Of a stretch of DNA of 64,000 nt, positions 44,054 to 52,685 are shown piece by piece. Origin of the DNA: Bradyrhizobium hipponense. GTDB lineage: Bacteria; Pseudomonadota; Alphaproteobacteria; Rhizobiales; Xanthobacteraceae. Position 1 is the stretch's first letter, and each line of letters opens with the position of its first letter. A model generated the notes under the pieces. That model did not search any database and was not told where the DNA came from. It saw only the letters and a program-made list of their open reading frames with translations. Where the stretch lies: NCBI RefSeq assembly GCF_008123965.1, contig NZ_VSTH01000103.1, positions 62,001 through 126,000 on the forward strand, given 5' to 3'. A program made the position numbers and the translations under genes.

Positions 44054-45486
44054 GGCGTCTTCGCCGTATCAAGATTCTCGCGACCCTGGGACCCGCCTCT
44101 TCAGATCTCGCGATGATCCGCCGCCTGTTCGAGGCCGGCGCCGACCTCTTCCGCATCAACATGAGCCATACCCCGCATGACAAGATGCGGGAGCTGGTCG
44201 CCACGATCCGCAATGTCGAGAGCAGCTACGGGCGGCCGATCGGCATCCTGGTCGATCTCCAGGGACCGAAGCTCCGTCTTGGCTCATTCGTCGAGGGCGC
44301 GGTCCAGCTCCAGAACGGCCAGATCTTCACCCTCGATTCCGACAAGACGCCGGGCGACACCACGCGTGTCCATCTCCCGCATCCGGAAATCCTTGCCGCG
44401 CTGCGGCCGGGCCATGCGCTGCTGCTCGACGACGGCAAGGTGCGGCTGATCGCGGAGGAGACCACCAAGGAGCGCGCGGTGACCCGCGTCGTGGTCGGCG
44501 GCAGGATGTCCGACCGCAAGGGCGTCAGCCTGCCCGACACGGATTTGCCGGTCTCGGCGATGACGCCGAAGGACCGCGCCGACCTTGAGGCGGCGCTGGT
44601 CACCGGCGTCGACTGGATCGCGCTCTCCTTCGTACAGCGCGCCGACGACGTCACCGAGGCCAAGAAGATGATCCGCGGCCGCGCCGCCGTGATGGCCAAG
44701 ATCGAGAAGCCGCAGGCGATCGACCGCCTCGCCGAGATCATCGAGGCCTCCGACGCGCTGATGGTGGCGCGCGGCGACCTCGGCGTCGAGCTGCCGCTGG
44801 AACGCGTGCCGAGCCTTCAGAAGCAGATGACGCGGATGGCACGGCGCGCCGGCAAGCCGGTGGTGATCGCAACGCAAATGCTGGAATCGATGATCCAGTC
44901 GCCAGTGCCGACCCGCGCCGAGGTCTCCGACGTCGCCACCGCCGTCTATGAAGGCGCCGATGCCATCATGCTGTCGGCGGAATCTGCAGCTGGCAAATTC
45001 CCGGTCGAGGCGGTCTCGACCATGAACCGTATCGGCGAGGAGATCGAGCGCGACCCGACCTATCGTTCCGTGCTCACCGCGCAGCGGCCCGCGCCGGAAT
45101 CCACTGCCGGCGACGCCATCGCGGACGCCGCGCGGCAGATCGCCGAGACGCTCGACCTGCCGGCCCTGATCTGCTGGACCAGCTCGGGCTCGACCGCGAC
45201 GCGGGTGGCACGCGAGCGGCCGAAGCCGCCGATCGTGGCGATTACGCCGAACATCGCGGCCGGACGCCGGCTCGCGGTGGTGTGGGGCGTGCATTGCGTG
45301 GTAGCCGAAGACGCGCGCGATCAGGACGACATGGTGAGCCGTGCCGGCCAGATCGCGTTCCGTGACGGCTTTGTCCGCGCCGGTCAGCGCGTGATCATCG
45401 TCGCCGGCGTGCCGCTCGGCATCCCCGGCACCACCAACATGGTCCGCATCGCCTCCGTCGGTCCCGAGGGCGAGGCCAATATCTAA
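44050..45486 (+). CDS. pyk: Pyruvate kinase
   Basis: A 478-residue enzyme of standard length that makes pyruvate and ATP from phosphoenolpyruvate and ADP. The start RIKILATLGPASSD, the substrate-loop FRINMSHTPHD, the active-site IMAKIEKPQAID-type segment (VMAKIEKPQAIDRLAEII) and MVARGDLGVELPLERVP are all intact, followed by the MLESMIQSPVPTRAEVSDVA block. The C-terminal effector-binding domain is complete. Translationally coupled to the upstream DUF1036 gene. Confidence 0.97.
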   Translation: MRRLRRIKILATLGPASSDLAMIRRLFEAGADLFRINMSHTPHDKMRELVATIRNVESSYGRPIGILVDLQGPKLRLGSFVEGAVQLQNGQIFTLDSDKTPGDTTRVHLPHPEILAALRPGHALLLDDGKVRLIAEETTKERAVTRVVVGGRMSDRKGVSLPDTDLPVSAMTPKDRADLEAALVTGVDWIALSFVQRADDVTEAKKMIRGRAAVMAKIEKPQAIDRLAEIIEASDALMVARGDLGVELPLERVPSLQKQMTRMARRAGKPVVIATQMLESMIQSPVPTRAEVSDVATAVYEGADAIMLSAESAAGKFPVEAVSTMNRIGEEIERDPTYRSVLTAQRPAPESTAGDAIADAARQIAETLDLPALICWTSSGSTATRVARERPKPPIVAITPNIAAGRRLAVVWGVHCVVAEDARDQDDMVSRAGQIAFRDGFVRAGQRVIIVAGVPLGIPGTTNMVRIASVGPEGEANI

Positions 45487-45645
45487 TCGATGCGTCATTC
45501 CGGACGCGCACGACAAAAAAGCGCGAAAACAACCCCATGCACGGTAGCCGGCCATTCCGGCGAGCGTGCTGCTGTATCCTGAAAACGGACGCTCCGGCAA
45601 CACCCTGAGCGGATTGAGGCCTCCGCCTCGGTCGCGCAGCGATTT

Positions 45646-46326
45646 TTACGCCCCGACCAGCGCTTTCGCAGTCGGCAGCAGCGTCTGCTGCACCACCAGG
45701 CCGCGGGCGCGGGCATCCATGACGCCGACGGCGCGCAGCGCGAGCAGCGTCACGGTCTGCACGGCGTCGCGCATCTTAGCGGAATCATCGAGATTGTCGG
45801 GCGCGAGCGGTCCGACCAGTGCCTCGTGCAGCGCGCCGAGCAGCGCGGTGGCGGCGAGCGCAGTGTCCTGCGCCGGCAAATGACCGGCGCGCACGGCAGC
45901 GTCGATCCTCGCTGCGATCTCGCCGGCGATTTCGCGGCGGCTGGCGAGGCGCGAGGCGCTGACATCGACATCGACCGGCTCGGCCAGGATGCCCCAAGCC
46001 AGCCTGCGCTGTGACAGGGTGTGGACCGCAACCGTGGTCACGGCAGCCGCCAGTGCCGAGGATGGGCCGGGCGCGGCATCGGCCGCCCGCCGGATCGCCG
46101 CGAGCTCGTCGCGCGACACCTCGGCAATCAATTCGGAGATCAGTTCGGCCTTGGAGGGGAAGTAGCGGTAGACGGTGCCCGCCGCGACATTGGCCCGGAC
46201 CGCGACCGGCGCGATCTGCACCGCCGCCATCCCGCCTTCCGCCGCAGCCTCGCGCGCCGCCGCGAGGATTGCACTGCGCCGGGCCGCCAGGCGCTTAACC
46301 ACTTGATGCGTCCGCCGATAAACCAT
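45646..46326 (-). CDS. TetR-family transcriptional regulator
   Basis: A 226-residue repressor-type protein. The N-terminal helix-turn-helix spans about residues 17-63, with VQIAPVAVRANVAAGTVYRYFPSKAEL as the recognition region. The ligand-binding domain is Ala-rich and helical. The ATG at 46326 is chosen because the conserved TetR helix begins shortly after. Codons up to 46419 add a Cys-rich stretch with no homology. The target may be the region towards 46.5 kb, where a broken phosphatase gene lies, but this is only positional. Confidence 0.88.
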   Translation of the reverse strand: MVYRRTHQVVKRLAARRSAILAAAREAAAEGGMAAVQIAPVAVRANVAAGTVYRYFPSKAELISELIAEVSRDELAAIRRAADAAPGPSSALAAAVTTVAVHTLSQRRLAWGILAEPVDVDVSASRLASRREIAGEIAARIDAAVRAGHLPAQDTALAATALLGALHEALVGPLAPDNLDDSAKMRDAVQTVTLLALRAVGVMDARARGLVVQQTLLPTAKALVGA

Positions 46327-47140
46327 GGCGCGCTTCCTGTCCCACACGCTTGCCGCACGCCCGCGGCCGAACGCTTCGTCACTGCAATAGTCGCAAATCG
46401 CCCCGCAAGGACTGAACAACTATTCAGGGGGGATGACAAGATGAAATGCTTGAAGCGTCACGTCAAAGAGGCGGGATCGCGAACATCTAAGAGTGTATCG
46501 AACGGGTTGGTGAAAAAGCGAGAATGGCCGTTACATCTATTTTAGCGTGTGCCGGCGACTGTACCGTGATATCTCGGTGCAGCATGGTCGATACTGACTC
46601 CCAGACGGCTTGGCAGCTCTTCCAGCTGAACTGGCTTCCTATCGCGGCCATGGGCAGCCTGCTGGCGCTCGGCCTTCCCATCACGCAGCTGAGTCTCGAG
46701 CCGGTCGCCTACGGCCTGACGCTGGCGACCGCCGCGTTCCTGCTCGCGATCGTCTATTGCCACCGGATGGTTAAGGGCGAGCTTGCGGATCCAAAGCTCG
46801 TGTTTTCGCTCGGCACGATCGGACAGGTCATCCTCACCTGCGCCATCGTCGGACCGCTCAGCTACGTCGCGAGCAAGCTGAACTGGCCGCTGCAGGACCA
46901 GGCGCTGCTCGCGATCGCGCACTACATCATTGACATTGTCGGCGGCATCGCAGTCGCCGCGGCGTCGATCTGGGCCGCGAAATTCTATCTCGAATGGATC
47001 GGCCGCCCCTCGCGGACTGCCAACGCAGCCGCTCTATCGCCGGTCCGGCGGACCACTCTCGCAGAAGAACAAGCGCGTGACTGCCGCCCCCTTTTGCCGA
47101 CGGCAACGGCCGTCCTTCCCTGCAATCGCCCGCCAAAAAG

Positions 47141-47171
47141 AAAAGAGCCCCGTCAAGGACGGGGCTCTTTT
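47141..47171. terminator. Strong bidirectional rho-independent terminator
   Basis: A perfect 14-bp stem AAAAGAGCCCCGTC / GACGGGGCTCTTTT with an AAG loop, ending in T-runs on both strands. It lies 21 bases downstream of the minus-strand Flp pilin stop and would also stop transcription from the PAP2 remnant side. Confidence 0.92.
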
Positions 47172-47192
47172 GGATTCCTGGTTCGTCAGCTC

Positions 47193-47357
47193 TTACTTGA
47201 GACTGGACGAGATCGAGGTGAACTTGGCGTTCATCGTGGTGCCGAGGTTGTTGACGACGGTGATGATCGCCAGCGCGATGCCGGCGGCGATCAGTCCGTA
47301 TTCAATGGCGGTGGCGCCGGATTCATCATTCATGAAACGCGAAACGAGGTTCTTCAT
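47193..47357 (-). CDS. Flp-type pilin (Flp/Fap family)
   Basis: A 54-residue prepilin. The leader MKNLVSRFMNDESG ends in the Gly-x cleavage site of the type IVb prepilin peptidase, followed by the ATAIEYGLIAAGIALAIITVV hydrophobic assembly helix (Glu5 of the mature chain present). GGGAGCAG precedes the ATG. No tad secretion genes are in the window, so assembly would rely on a tad locus elsewhere. Well expressed by design: it ends in a strong terminator. Confidence 0.92.
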   Translation of the reverse strand: MKNLVSRFMNDESGATAIEYGLIAAGIALAIITVVNNLGTTMNAKFTSISSSLK

Positions 47358-47661
47358 AGACTGCTCCCAAAAAAACTACACGAGGCTACAACTGGTCTGG
47401 TCTCTTCGGCTTCCCAGCGCCGTCCGACCATGCGTTGAACGTACGGGCAAAGAATTTCGCCGCAGTTAATTCGACTGCGGAAACCCGGAGCGGTTTGCGT
47501 GTATTCTGCGATGGTAAACCGAAATTGAAAACAAACCGTTAAATCGTTGATATCCGCAGCAACACCGACCTCTGGTGATTTACTCGAAGTTATGACCGCG
47601 CGTGGTCCAATGCCGCCCGCTCGGCCCACCCCGACAAGAACAAACAGGACGACGAGGCGGC
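47358..47661. other. Intergenic region between Flp pilin and the glycosyltransferase cluster
   Basis: These 304 bases separate two divergent genes and must hold both promoters. An inverted repeat CCGCAGT (47460-47466) and ACTGCGG (47474-47480) with a 7-base loop stands out and could be an operator. The stretch 47500-47570 is relatively AT-rich. I see no gene. Confidence 0.4.
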
Positions 47662-49152
47662 ATGTCCCTTTCCTTTGCCAGCAGCATCGCGGTGCAGAGC
47701 CGCGCGCGAGCGCTGGTGCCGCTGTGCGTCGGTGCGGCCACCTACCTCTTCTTCGTTTATGTCGGCGACACGCTGCTGATGGATTCCGATTCATTCTGGC
47801 AGATCAAGATCGGGCAATGGATCCTCGATCATCGTGCCATGCCCTACACCGACTTCTATTCCTTCACGCGGCCGGGGGCACCATGGATCTCGACGTCATG
47901 GCTGTCGCAGGTGCTGTTCGCCTTCTCCTATGCGCAATGGGACTGGGCCGGACCGGTGATCCTCACCGCAACCGCGATCGCGCTGACGGCCGCCATGTTC
48001 GTCTATCTGCTCGATGCACAGCTCGAGATTCCGCGGTCGGTGCTGTTTGCAATGCTGGCACTGCTGCTGTCGCTGCATCATATCCTGGCGCGACCGCATA
48101 TCCTGGCCCTGCCTGTCATGATGGCATGGGTAGGCCTGCTGATGGCGGCTGCCGACCGCAGAAGCGGGCCGTCCTGGACATGGCTGCCGCTGATGGCACT
48201 CTGGGCGAACCTGCATGGCGGCTTCGTGCTCGGTCTCGCGCTGATCGGCCCGATCTCGCTTGAGGCGGTCGAGCATGCCGAGAAGGGACAACGGCTTCGG
48301 CTGTTCATGCGCTGGGTGCTGTTCGGCGTCGGTGCACTGATCGCGAGTTGCTGCACGCCTTACGGCTGGCGGACGCCGATGGGCGCGACCAACATCCTCA
48401 GCCTCGGCGAGCTGCTGTCGCTGATCTTCGAATGGATGCCGGCGAACTTCACGACGTTCACCCCATTCGAAGGCGCGCTGCTCGGCCTGATCGCGCTCGG
48501 CTACTATCGCGGCCTCGTGCTCTCGGCGCCCCGGATCTTCCTTATCCTATTCCTGACCTGGAGCGCGCTGACCCATGTCAGGAGCATCGAAGCCTTTGCA
48601 TTCCTGGTACCGCTGGTGCTGGCGAAGCCGCTTGGCCAGATGTCCGCGCGCCCGGCGCGGGACCCAGCCGGGACCGATGGCTGGCCGGCCCGCTATGTGA
48701 CCACGCTTGGCGCGCTGATGATCGTGGCGGCGGCCTGGACCTCGACGTCGATCTATATGGGGCAGCACCGCTTCACCTTCACGATGGTGCAGACACCCGT
48801 TGCGGCGGTCGACCTGCTCCATCAGCGCAAGGCGCAGCGCATCTTCAACGCCTATCAGTTCGGCGGCTATCTGATCTCGCGCGATATCCCGGTCTTCGCT
48901 GACGGCCGTGCCGAGCTCTATGGCGAAAAGTTCGTCATGGACTTCTTCAAGGCGACGGAGGGGAAACAGCCTGAGCTGCTTCCGCGCCTGCTCGATAAGT
49001 ACAAGATCGACGCGACGCTCCTAGTTGCTTCTGCTCCTGGTCCCCAGATCCTCGATCATCTCAAGGGCTGGAAGCGGATCTACACGGATGACATCGCAGT
49101 GATCCATGTACGAGACCCTGCGGACAGCGCGACCGCGACGCCTTCGAAGTGA
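47662..49152 (+). CDS. Polytopic membrane protein, GT-C glycosyltransferase-like (paralogue A)
   Basis: A 496-residue protein with about ten or eleven hydrophobic helices and a soluble C-terminal domain (about 400-496). After helix 1 comes the acidic loop LLMDSDSFWQIKIGQW, the position of the catalytic Asp in GT-C enzymes that use polyprenyl-phosphate sugars. Further motifs ILARPHILALPVMMAW, ALWANLHGGFVLGLALIGP, FGGYLISRDIPVFADGRAELYG and YTDDIAVIH recur in the protein at 52686-54128. ATG 47662 follows GACGAGG. Function is inferred from topology and the nearby GT2 enzyme. Confidence 0.72.
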   Translation: MSLSFASSIAVQSRARALVPLCVGAATYLFFVYVGDTLLMDSDSFWQIKIGQWILDHRAMPYTDFYSFTRPGAPWISTSWLSQVLFAFSYAQWDWAGPVILTATAIALTAAMFVYLLDAQLEIPRSVLFAMLALLLSLHHILARPHILALPVMMAWVGLLMAAADRRSGPSWTWLPLMALWANLHGGFVLGLALIGPISLEAVEHAEKGQRLRLFMRWVLFGVGALIASCCTPYGWRTPMGATNILSLGELLSLIFEWMPANFTTFTPFEGALLGLIALGYYRGLVLSAPRIFLILFLTWSALTHVRSIEAFAFLVPLVLAKPLGQMSARPARDPAGTDGWPARYVTTLGALMIVAAAWTSTSIYMGQHRFTFTMVQTPVAAVDLLHQRKAQRIFNAYQFGGYLISRDIPVFADGRAELYGEKFVMDFFKATEGKQPELLPRLLDKYKIDATLLVASAPGPQILDHLKGWKRIYTDDIAVIHVRDPADSATATPSK

Positions 49153-49253
49153 GAACCTACTTCAGGGCGTGTACTCGTAACCTGAGACGTCCTTCCAAAT
49201 GTGAAGCAGACTTGACGTGGCACACCGCGCTCAAACCTCAGGGGCCCCATGAC

Positions 49254-50816
49254 ATGGTTCCTTCCGACAGGCCGACCTTGACGATCCCGGCTCGTCTCGG
49301 CTCGGACCGATCCGTGGCGATCGCCGTTTTTGCAATGCTGGCAGCCCTCTCGTTTCTTCCGGTGCTGCTGACCCCCATACCCGCGATGGTCGATTATCCC
49401 AATCACCTCGCCCGCATGTATATTCTGAGCCAGAACGGCACCCCCGATGCCAATCCGCATTACGAGGTGGCCTGGGCATTCTATCCCAACCTTGGAATGG
49501 ACCTGCTGGTCCCGCAGATGGCACGGCTGATGAGCGTCGAGAACGCGACACGGCTGTTTCTGCTGCTGAGCCAAATGCTGATCGTCGCCGGCGCGCTTCT
49601 GCTCGAATGGGCCCGGAAGGGACGGGTCCATCTCGCCGGCTTCGCTGCGCTCGCTTTCCTCTACTGTCTGCCGTTCAGCTGGGGCTTCGTGAATTTCGAG
49701 TTCGGCCTGGGCCTCGCTCTCTGGGGCATCGCCGTCTATCTGATGCTCGCAGAAGGCCCATGGCCGCTGCGTTTCGTCGCCAACGTGATCTTCGTCGCTG
49801 CGCTGTATGTGGCGCATTTCTTTTCGCTCGGCATCTACGGCGCGACGCTCGGCCTCTACGAGCTTTGGCGCCTCCGCGACAAGCGAATAGCGTATCGCGT
49901 CGCGGCCGCGCGGCTTGGCGCGTTGGCCATACCGGCGCTTGCCCTGTTTGGGATCATGCATATGGCCTCGGGCTCGATCGGAAGCGAAGGAACGAGCTGG
50001 TTCCTCGGGTTCAAGCCGATCTGGCCGCTCCGCATCATGAACGGCTACAATCTGACGACAGCGGCAGCGACCGGTCTGGCGCTCGCCATCTCGCTGCTTT
50101 TCGCCACAAAACGCGGCGTCCTCAAGCTCGAGCCAGCCGGGATTTGGCTCGCGATCGCTTTTGCGCTCCTGTACGCGGTCATTCCTTCGAAGCTGTTCGG
50201 AACCTCGTTTGTCGACCTTCGTGTGATTCCCGCCGCGGCCCTGATCCTGCCCGCCTTCTGCTCGCTGTCGCTGCCCGGCCGGGCGTGGAGAATGGCTGCG
50301 CTCGCTGGGATCAGCGGCATCATATTGATCAATCTCGCTGTCGTCCTCGCGGTGTGGCTGCCTTACCGTGCCGATTATGCGGCTATCGTCGGGTCGTTCC
50401 ACAAGCTCGATCGCGGTTCGCGCGTCCTGGTTGGCAGCACGGGCGACAATGGAGACCCGCCCTTCGCCGACCTCACCTCGTATCCAATGTATTATGCGCC
50501 GACGCTGGCCGTGCACTATGCCAACGCGTTCGTGCCCAATCTATTCACGGAAGCGGGCAAGCAGCCGGTGCGGGCACGCGAGGCCGTGCGTCGTCTTGCC
50601 ATTCCCTACGGAGGGCCAGTGCCGTCAGGCCTGCTTGCCGCGATTGCGGCAGGCCAGCCGGCGGCGGACGTTCCCCCATTTGTCCGCACATGGTACCGCG
50701 ATTACGACTACCTCTATGTGCTTGGACCGCCGGCCGCGAACCCGCTGCCGGATCTGCTGGAGGTGTTGGACGTCTCAGAGCGATTTGTTCTCTACAAGAT
50801 CCGCCGCCGGTCCTAG
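49254..50816 (+). CDS. Polytopic membrane protein, possible GT-C glycosyltransferase
   Basis: About 520 residues with roughly eleven membrane helices. The first loop reads PAMVDYPNHLARMYIL, again placing an Asp after helix 1. The C-terminal 120 residues are soluble (YRADYAAIVGSFHKLDRGSR onward). It is not closely similar to its two GT-C-like neighbours. I prefer ATG 49254 (CAGGGG upstream). A GTG at 49149 overlapping the previous stop is the alternative and would add 35 residues without a helix. A lipid-linked sugar transferase is the best guess, at low certainty. Confidence 0.65.
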   Translation: MVPSDRPTLTIPARLGSDRSVAIAVFAMLAALSFLPVLLTPIPAMVDYPNHLARMYILSQNGTPDANPHYEVAWAFYPNLGMDLLVPQMARLMSVENATRLFLLLSQMLIVAGALLLEWARKGRVHLAGFAALAFLYCLPFSWGFVNFEFGLGLALWGIAVYLMLAEGPWPLRFVANVIFVAALYVAHFFSLGIYGATLGLYELWRLRDKRIAYRVAAARLGALAIPALALFGIMHMASGSIGSEGTSWFLGFKPIWPLRIMNGYNLTTAAATGLALAISLLFATKRGVLKLEPAGIWLAIAFALLYAVIPSKLFGTSFVDLRVIPAAALILPAFCSLSLPGRAWRMAALAGISGIILINLAVVLAVWLPYRADYAAIVGSFHKLDRGSRVLVGSTGDNGDPPFADLTSYPMYYAPTLAVHYANAFVPNLFTEAGKQPVRAREAVRRLAIPYGGPVPSGLLAAIAAGQPAADVPPFVRTWYRDYDYLYVLGPPAANPLPDLLEVLDVSERFVLYKIRRRS

Positions 50817-50996
50817 ACCGAAGCCGCGGCTGCACAGCCGGGTTAATCGGGCATCACCATCCCCCCGCCGCGCCGGCCTCGGCCCCAACCCGCCGCGGCG
50901 TCCCCAAAGACCTAGACCCTTAACAGTTGTGGCAAGGCCACCTTAACCACCGACGAATTAGACTTCCGCCCCTGCAACCGAGTTGGACTCTTTCGC

Positions 50997-51992
50997 ATGG
51001 CGGCCACTTCCAGATCGATCCGCTACAGCCTCGTTATCCCCGTGTTCAACGAGGAAGCCGTGTTGCCGGTCCTGTTGCGCCGGCTCGACCTGGTATTGTC
51101 CCGGCTCGACGGGCCGGCAGAAGCGATCTTCGTCGACGACGGCAGCAGCGATTCCAGTTCGATCGTGCTACGGGCGCTCGCCACGCGCGACCCGCGCTTT
51201 CGCTACATCGGCCTGTCGCGAAATTTCGGCCATCAGGTCGCCATCACCGCCGGCATGGACGCTGCGCAAGGTGACGCGATCATCGTCATGGATGCCGATT
51301 TGCAGGATCCACCCGAAGTGATCGAGGAATTGATCGCAAAATGGCAGGAAGGCAACGACATCGTCCACGCCCGCCGCCTGTCACGCGACGGCGAAAGCCG
51401 CTTCAAACGTGCGACCGCGCATCTGTTCTACCGGCTTCTCGGCAGGGTGTCCTCCGTCGGCATCCCCGCCGATGTCGGCGACTTCCGCCTGATCGATCGC
51501 AAGGTGCTCGACGCACTTCGGCAGATGCCGGAGCAGGATCGCTTCGTACGCGGCATGATCGCCTGGCTCGGCTTCCGGCAGACCGAGGTCGCCTTCCACC
51601 GCCTCGAGCGCGCAGCGGGCGAAACCAAATACCCGCTGTTCAAGATGGTCAGGCTGGCGATGAACGCTGCGCTTGGCTTTTCCGATCTGCCTTTGCGGCT
51701 TGCAATCTGGTGCGGATTGACGGTCTCCGGACTTGCACTGCTGTACGGCGGCTGGGTGATCCTGTTGTGGTTCGGCAAGGACAGTCATCTCGTGACCGGC
51801 TGGTCCTCGACGATCGTCGTCGTGTCCCTGCTGTGTGGAATCAACATGCTGATGACGGGCATCGTGGGGCTCTATGTCGGCCGCATCCATGCCGAGGTGA
51901 AACGCCGCCCGCTCTACGTGGTGCAAACACGCGCTGGCTTCGATCGCAACGAGACGGCGGCGGCACCCGCGATCCACGCCGTCAACGAGTGA
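50997..51992 (+). CDS. Family 2 glycosyltransferase, polyprenyl-phosphate type (GtrB/DPM1-like)
   Basis: A 331-residue enzyme. The GT-A catalytic domain (residues 1-230) contains YSLVIPVFNEEAVLP, the nucleotide-sugar site FVDDGSSDSS and the metal-binding VMDADLQDPPE. Two C-terminal membrane helices (about 232-262 and 270-300) anchor it, as in GtrB and ArnC. These enzymes put a sugar onto undecaprenyl phosphate for use on the periplasmic side, which suits the GT-C-like membrane genes around it. Overlap and spacing suggest it is co-transcribed with the methyltransferase 8 bases downstream. Confidence 0.92.
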   Translation: MAATSRSIRYSLVIPVFNEEAVLPVLLRRLDLVLSRLDGPAEAIFVDDGSSDSSSIVLRALATRDPRFRYIGLSRNFGHQVAITAGMDAAQGDAIIVMDADLQDPPEVIEELIAKWQEGNDIVHARRLSRDGESRFKRATAHLFYRLLGRVSSVGIPADVGDFRLIDRKVLDALRQMPEQDRFVRGMIAWLGFRQTEVAFHRLERAAGETKYPLFKMVRLAMNAALGFSDLPLRLAIWCGLTVSGLALLYGGWVILLWFGKDSHLVTGWSSTIVVVSLLCGINMLMTGIVGLYVGRIHAEVKRRPLYVVQTRAGFDRNETAAAPAIHAVNE

Positions 51993-52000
51993 CCCAACGC

Positions 52001-52684
52001 ATGACCGAACTCTTCGACGGCTATCACGACAACTACCGTGATGTGGTCCAATCCTCGATCGACTTTTCCGGCCTGCCGCATCATTTCTTCATGCGCGCGA
52101 AGGCCGATCTCCTGCGCGATCTGATCGCGCAGCGGCTGGACACGGAGAGGCCCGAAATGCTGGACGTCGGCTGCGGCGTAGGCAGCCTTCATCCCCTGCT
52201 GCACGGCATGGTCGGACGCTTGAGCGGTATCGACGTTTCGTCGGCCAGCCTGACACAGGCGCGCGCCGACAACGGTGCGGTCGATTACCGCGAATTCGAC
52301 GGGCGCACTTTTCCTTTCGACGACGCCAGCTTCGACCTCGTCACGGCCATCTGCGTGATGCACCATATCGTGCCGGCCGAATGGGCGCATTTCATCGCCG
52401 AGATGCGGCGAGTGGCGCGCCCCGGAGGGCTCGTCTGCGTGATCGAGCACAATCCGTACAACCCGCTGACGCGCCTGGCCGTTGCGCGCTGCGAGTTCGA
52501 CCGGGATGCCGTCTTGCTCGGTGCCGGCACAACCCGAAAGTTGATGGCTGCGGGCGGCCTGCGCGAGATCGGCGCGCGGCATTTCCTGCTGCTCCCCTGG
52601 GACGCCAAACCGGCACGGCGCCTCGAACAGGCCCTGAGCGGCGTGTGGCTCGGGGGCCAATACGCCGCCTTCGGTGCGGCTTGA
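52001..52684 (+). CDS. Class I SAM-dependent methyltransferase
   Basis: A 227-residue soluble enzyme. The S-adenosylmethionine motif I is MLDVGCGVGSLHPLL near residues 47-61. Motif II/III segments FPFDDASFDLVTAICVMHH and the ARPGGLVCVIEH block follow, as in methyltransferase domain 11 proteins. Position in the glycosyltransferase cluster suggests a glycan, lipid or polyprenyl substrate. It ends one base from the end of the convergent membrane protein gene. Confidence 0.9.
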   Translation: MTELFDGYHDNYRDVVQSSIDFSGLPHHFFMRAKADLLRDLIAQRLDTERPEMLDVGCGVGSLHPLLHGMVGRLSGIDVSSASLTQARADNGAVDYREFDGRTFPFDDASFDLVTAICVMHHIVPAEWAHFIAEMRRVARPGGLVCVIEHNPYNPLTRLAVARCEFDRDAVLLGAGTTRKLMAAGGLREIGARHFLLLPWDAKPARRLEQALSGVWLGGQYAAFGAA

Positions 52685-52685
52685 C

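Larger units (their letters stand above)
46584..47438 (+). pseudogene. PAP2-family phosphatase remnant with large internal deletion
   Basis: Codons from ATG 46584 give WQLFQLNWLPIAAMG and three further hydrophobic helices that resemble the N-terminal half of Bradyrhizobium PAP2 phosphatases, up to LQDQALLAI. The reading frame then jumps directly to AHYIIDIVGGIAVAAASI, which resembles the C-terminal helix of the same family. About 150-180 residues with the KxxxxxxRP and PSGH catalytic motifs are missing. Only the HxxxD end motif remains. After about residue 150 the frame runs through a terminator and antisense to the pilin gene, so the stop at 47438 is accidental. Not expected to be active. 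Confidence 0.65.

Noticed and set aside
49080-50516. A 478-codon minus-strand frame with charged, Gln/Arg/Glu-rich product
   Set aside because: It is antisense to the polytopic membrane protein gene. The charged composition is the mirror of hydrophobic codons.
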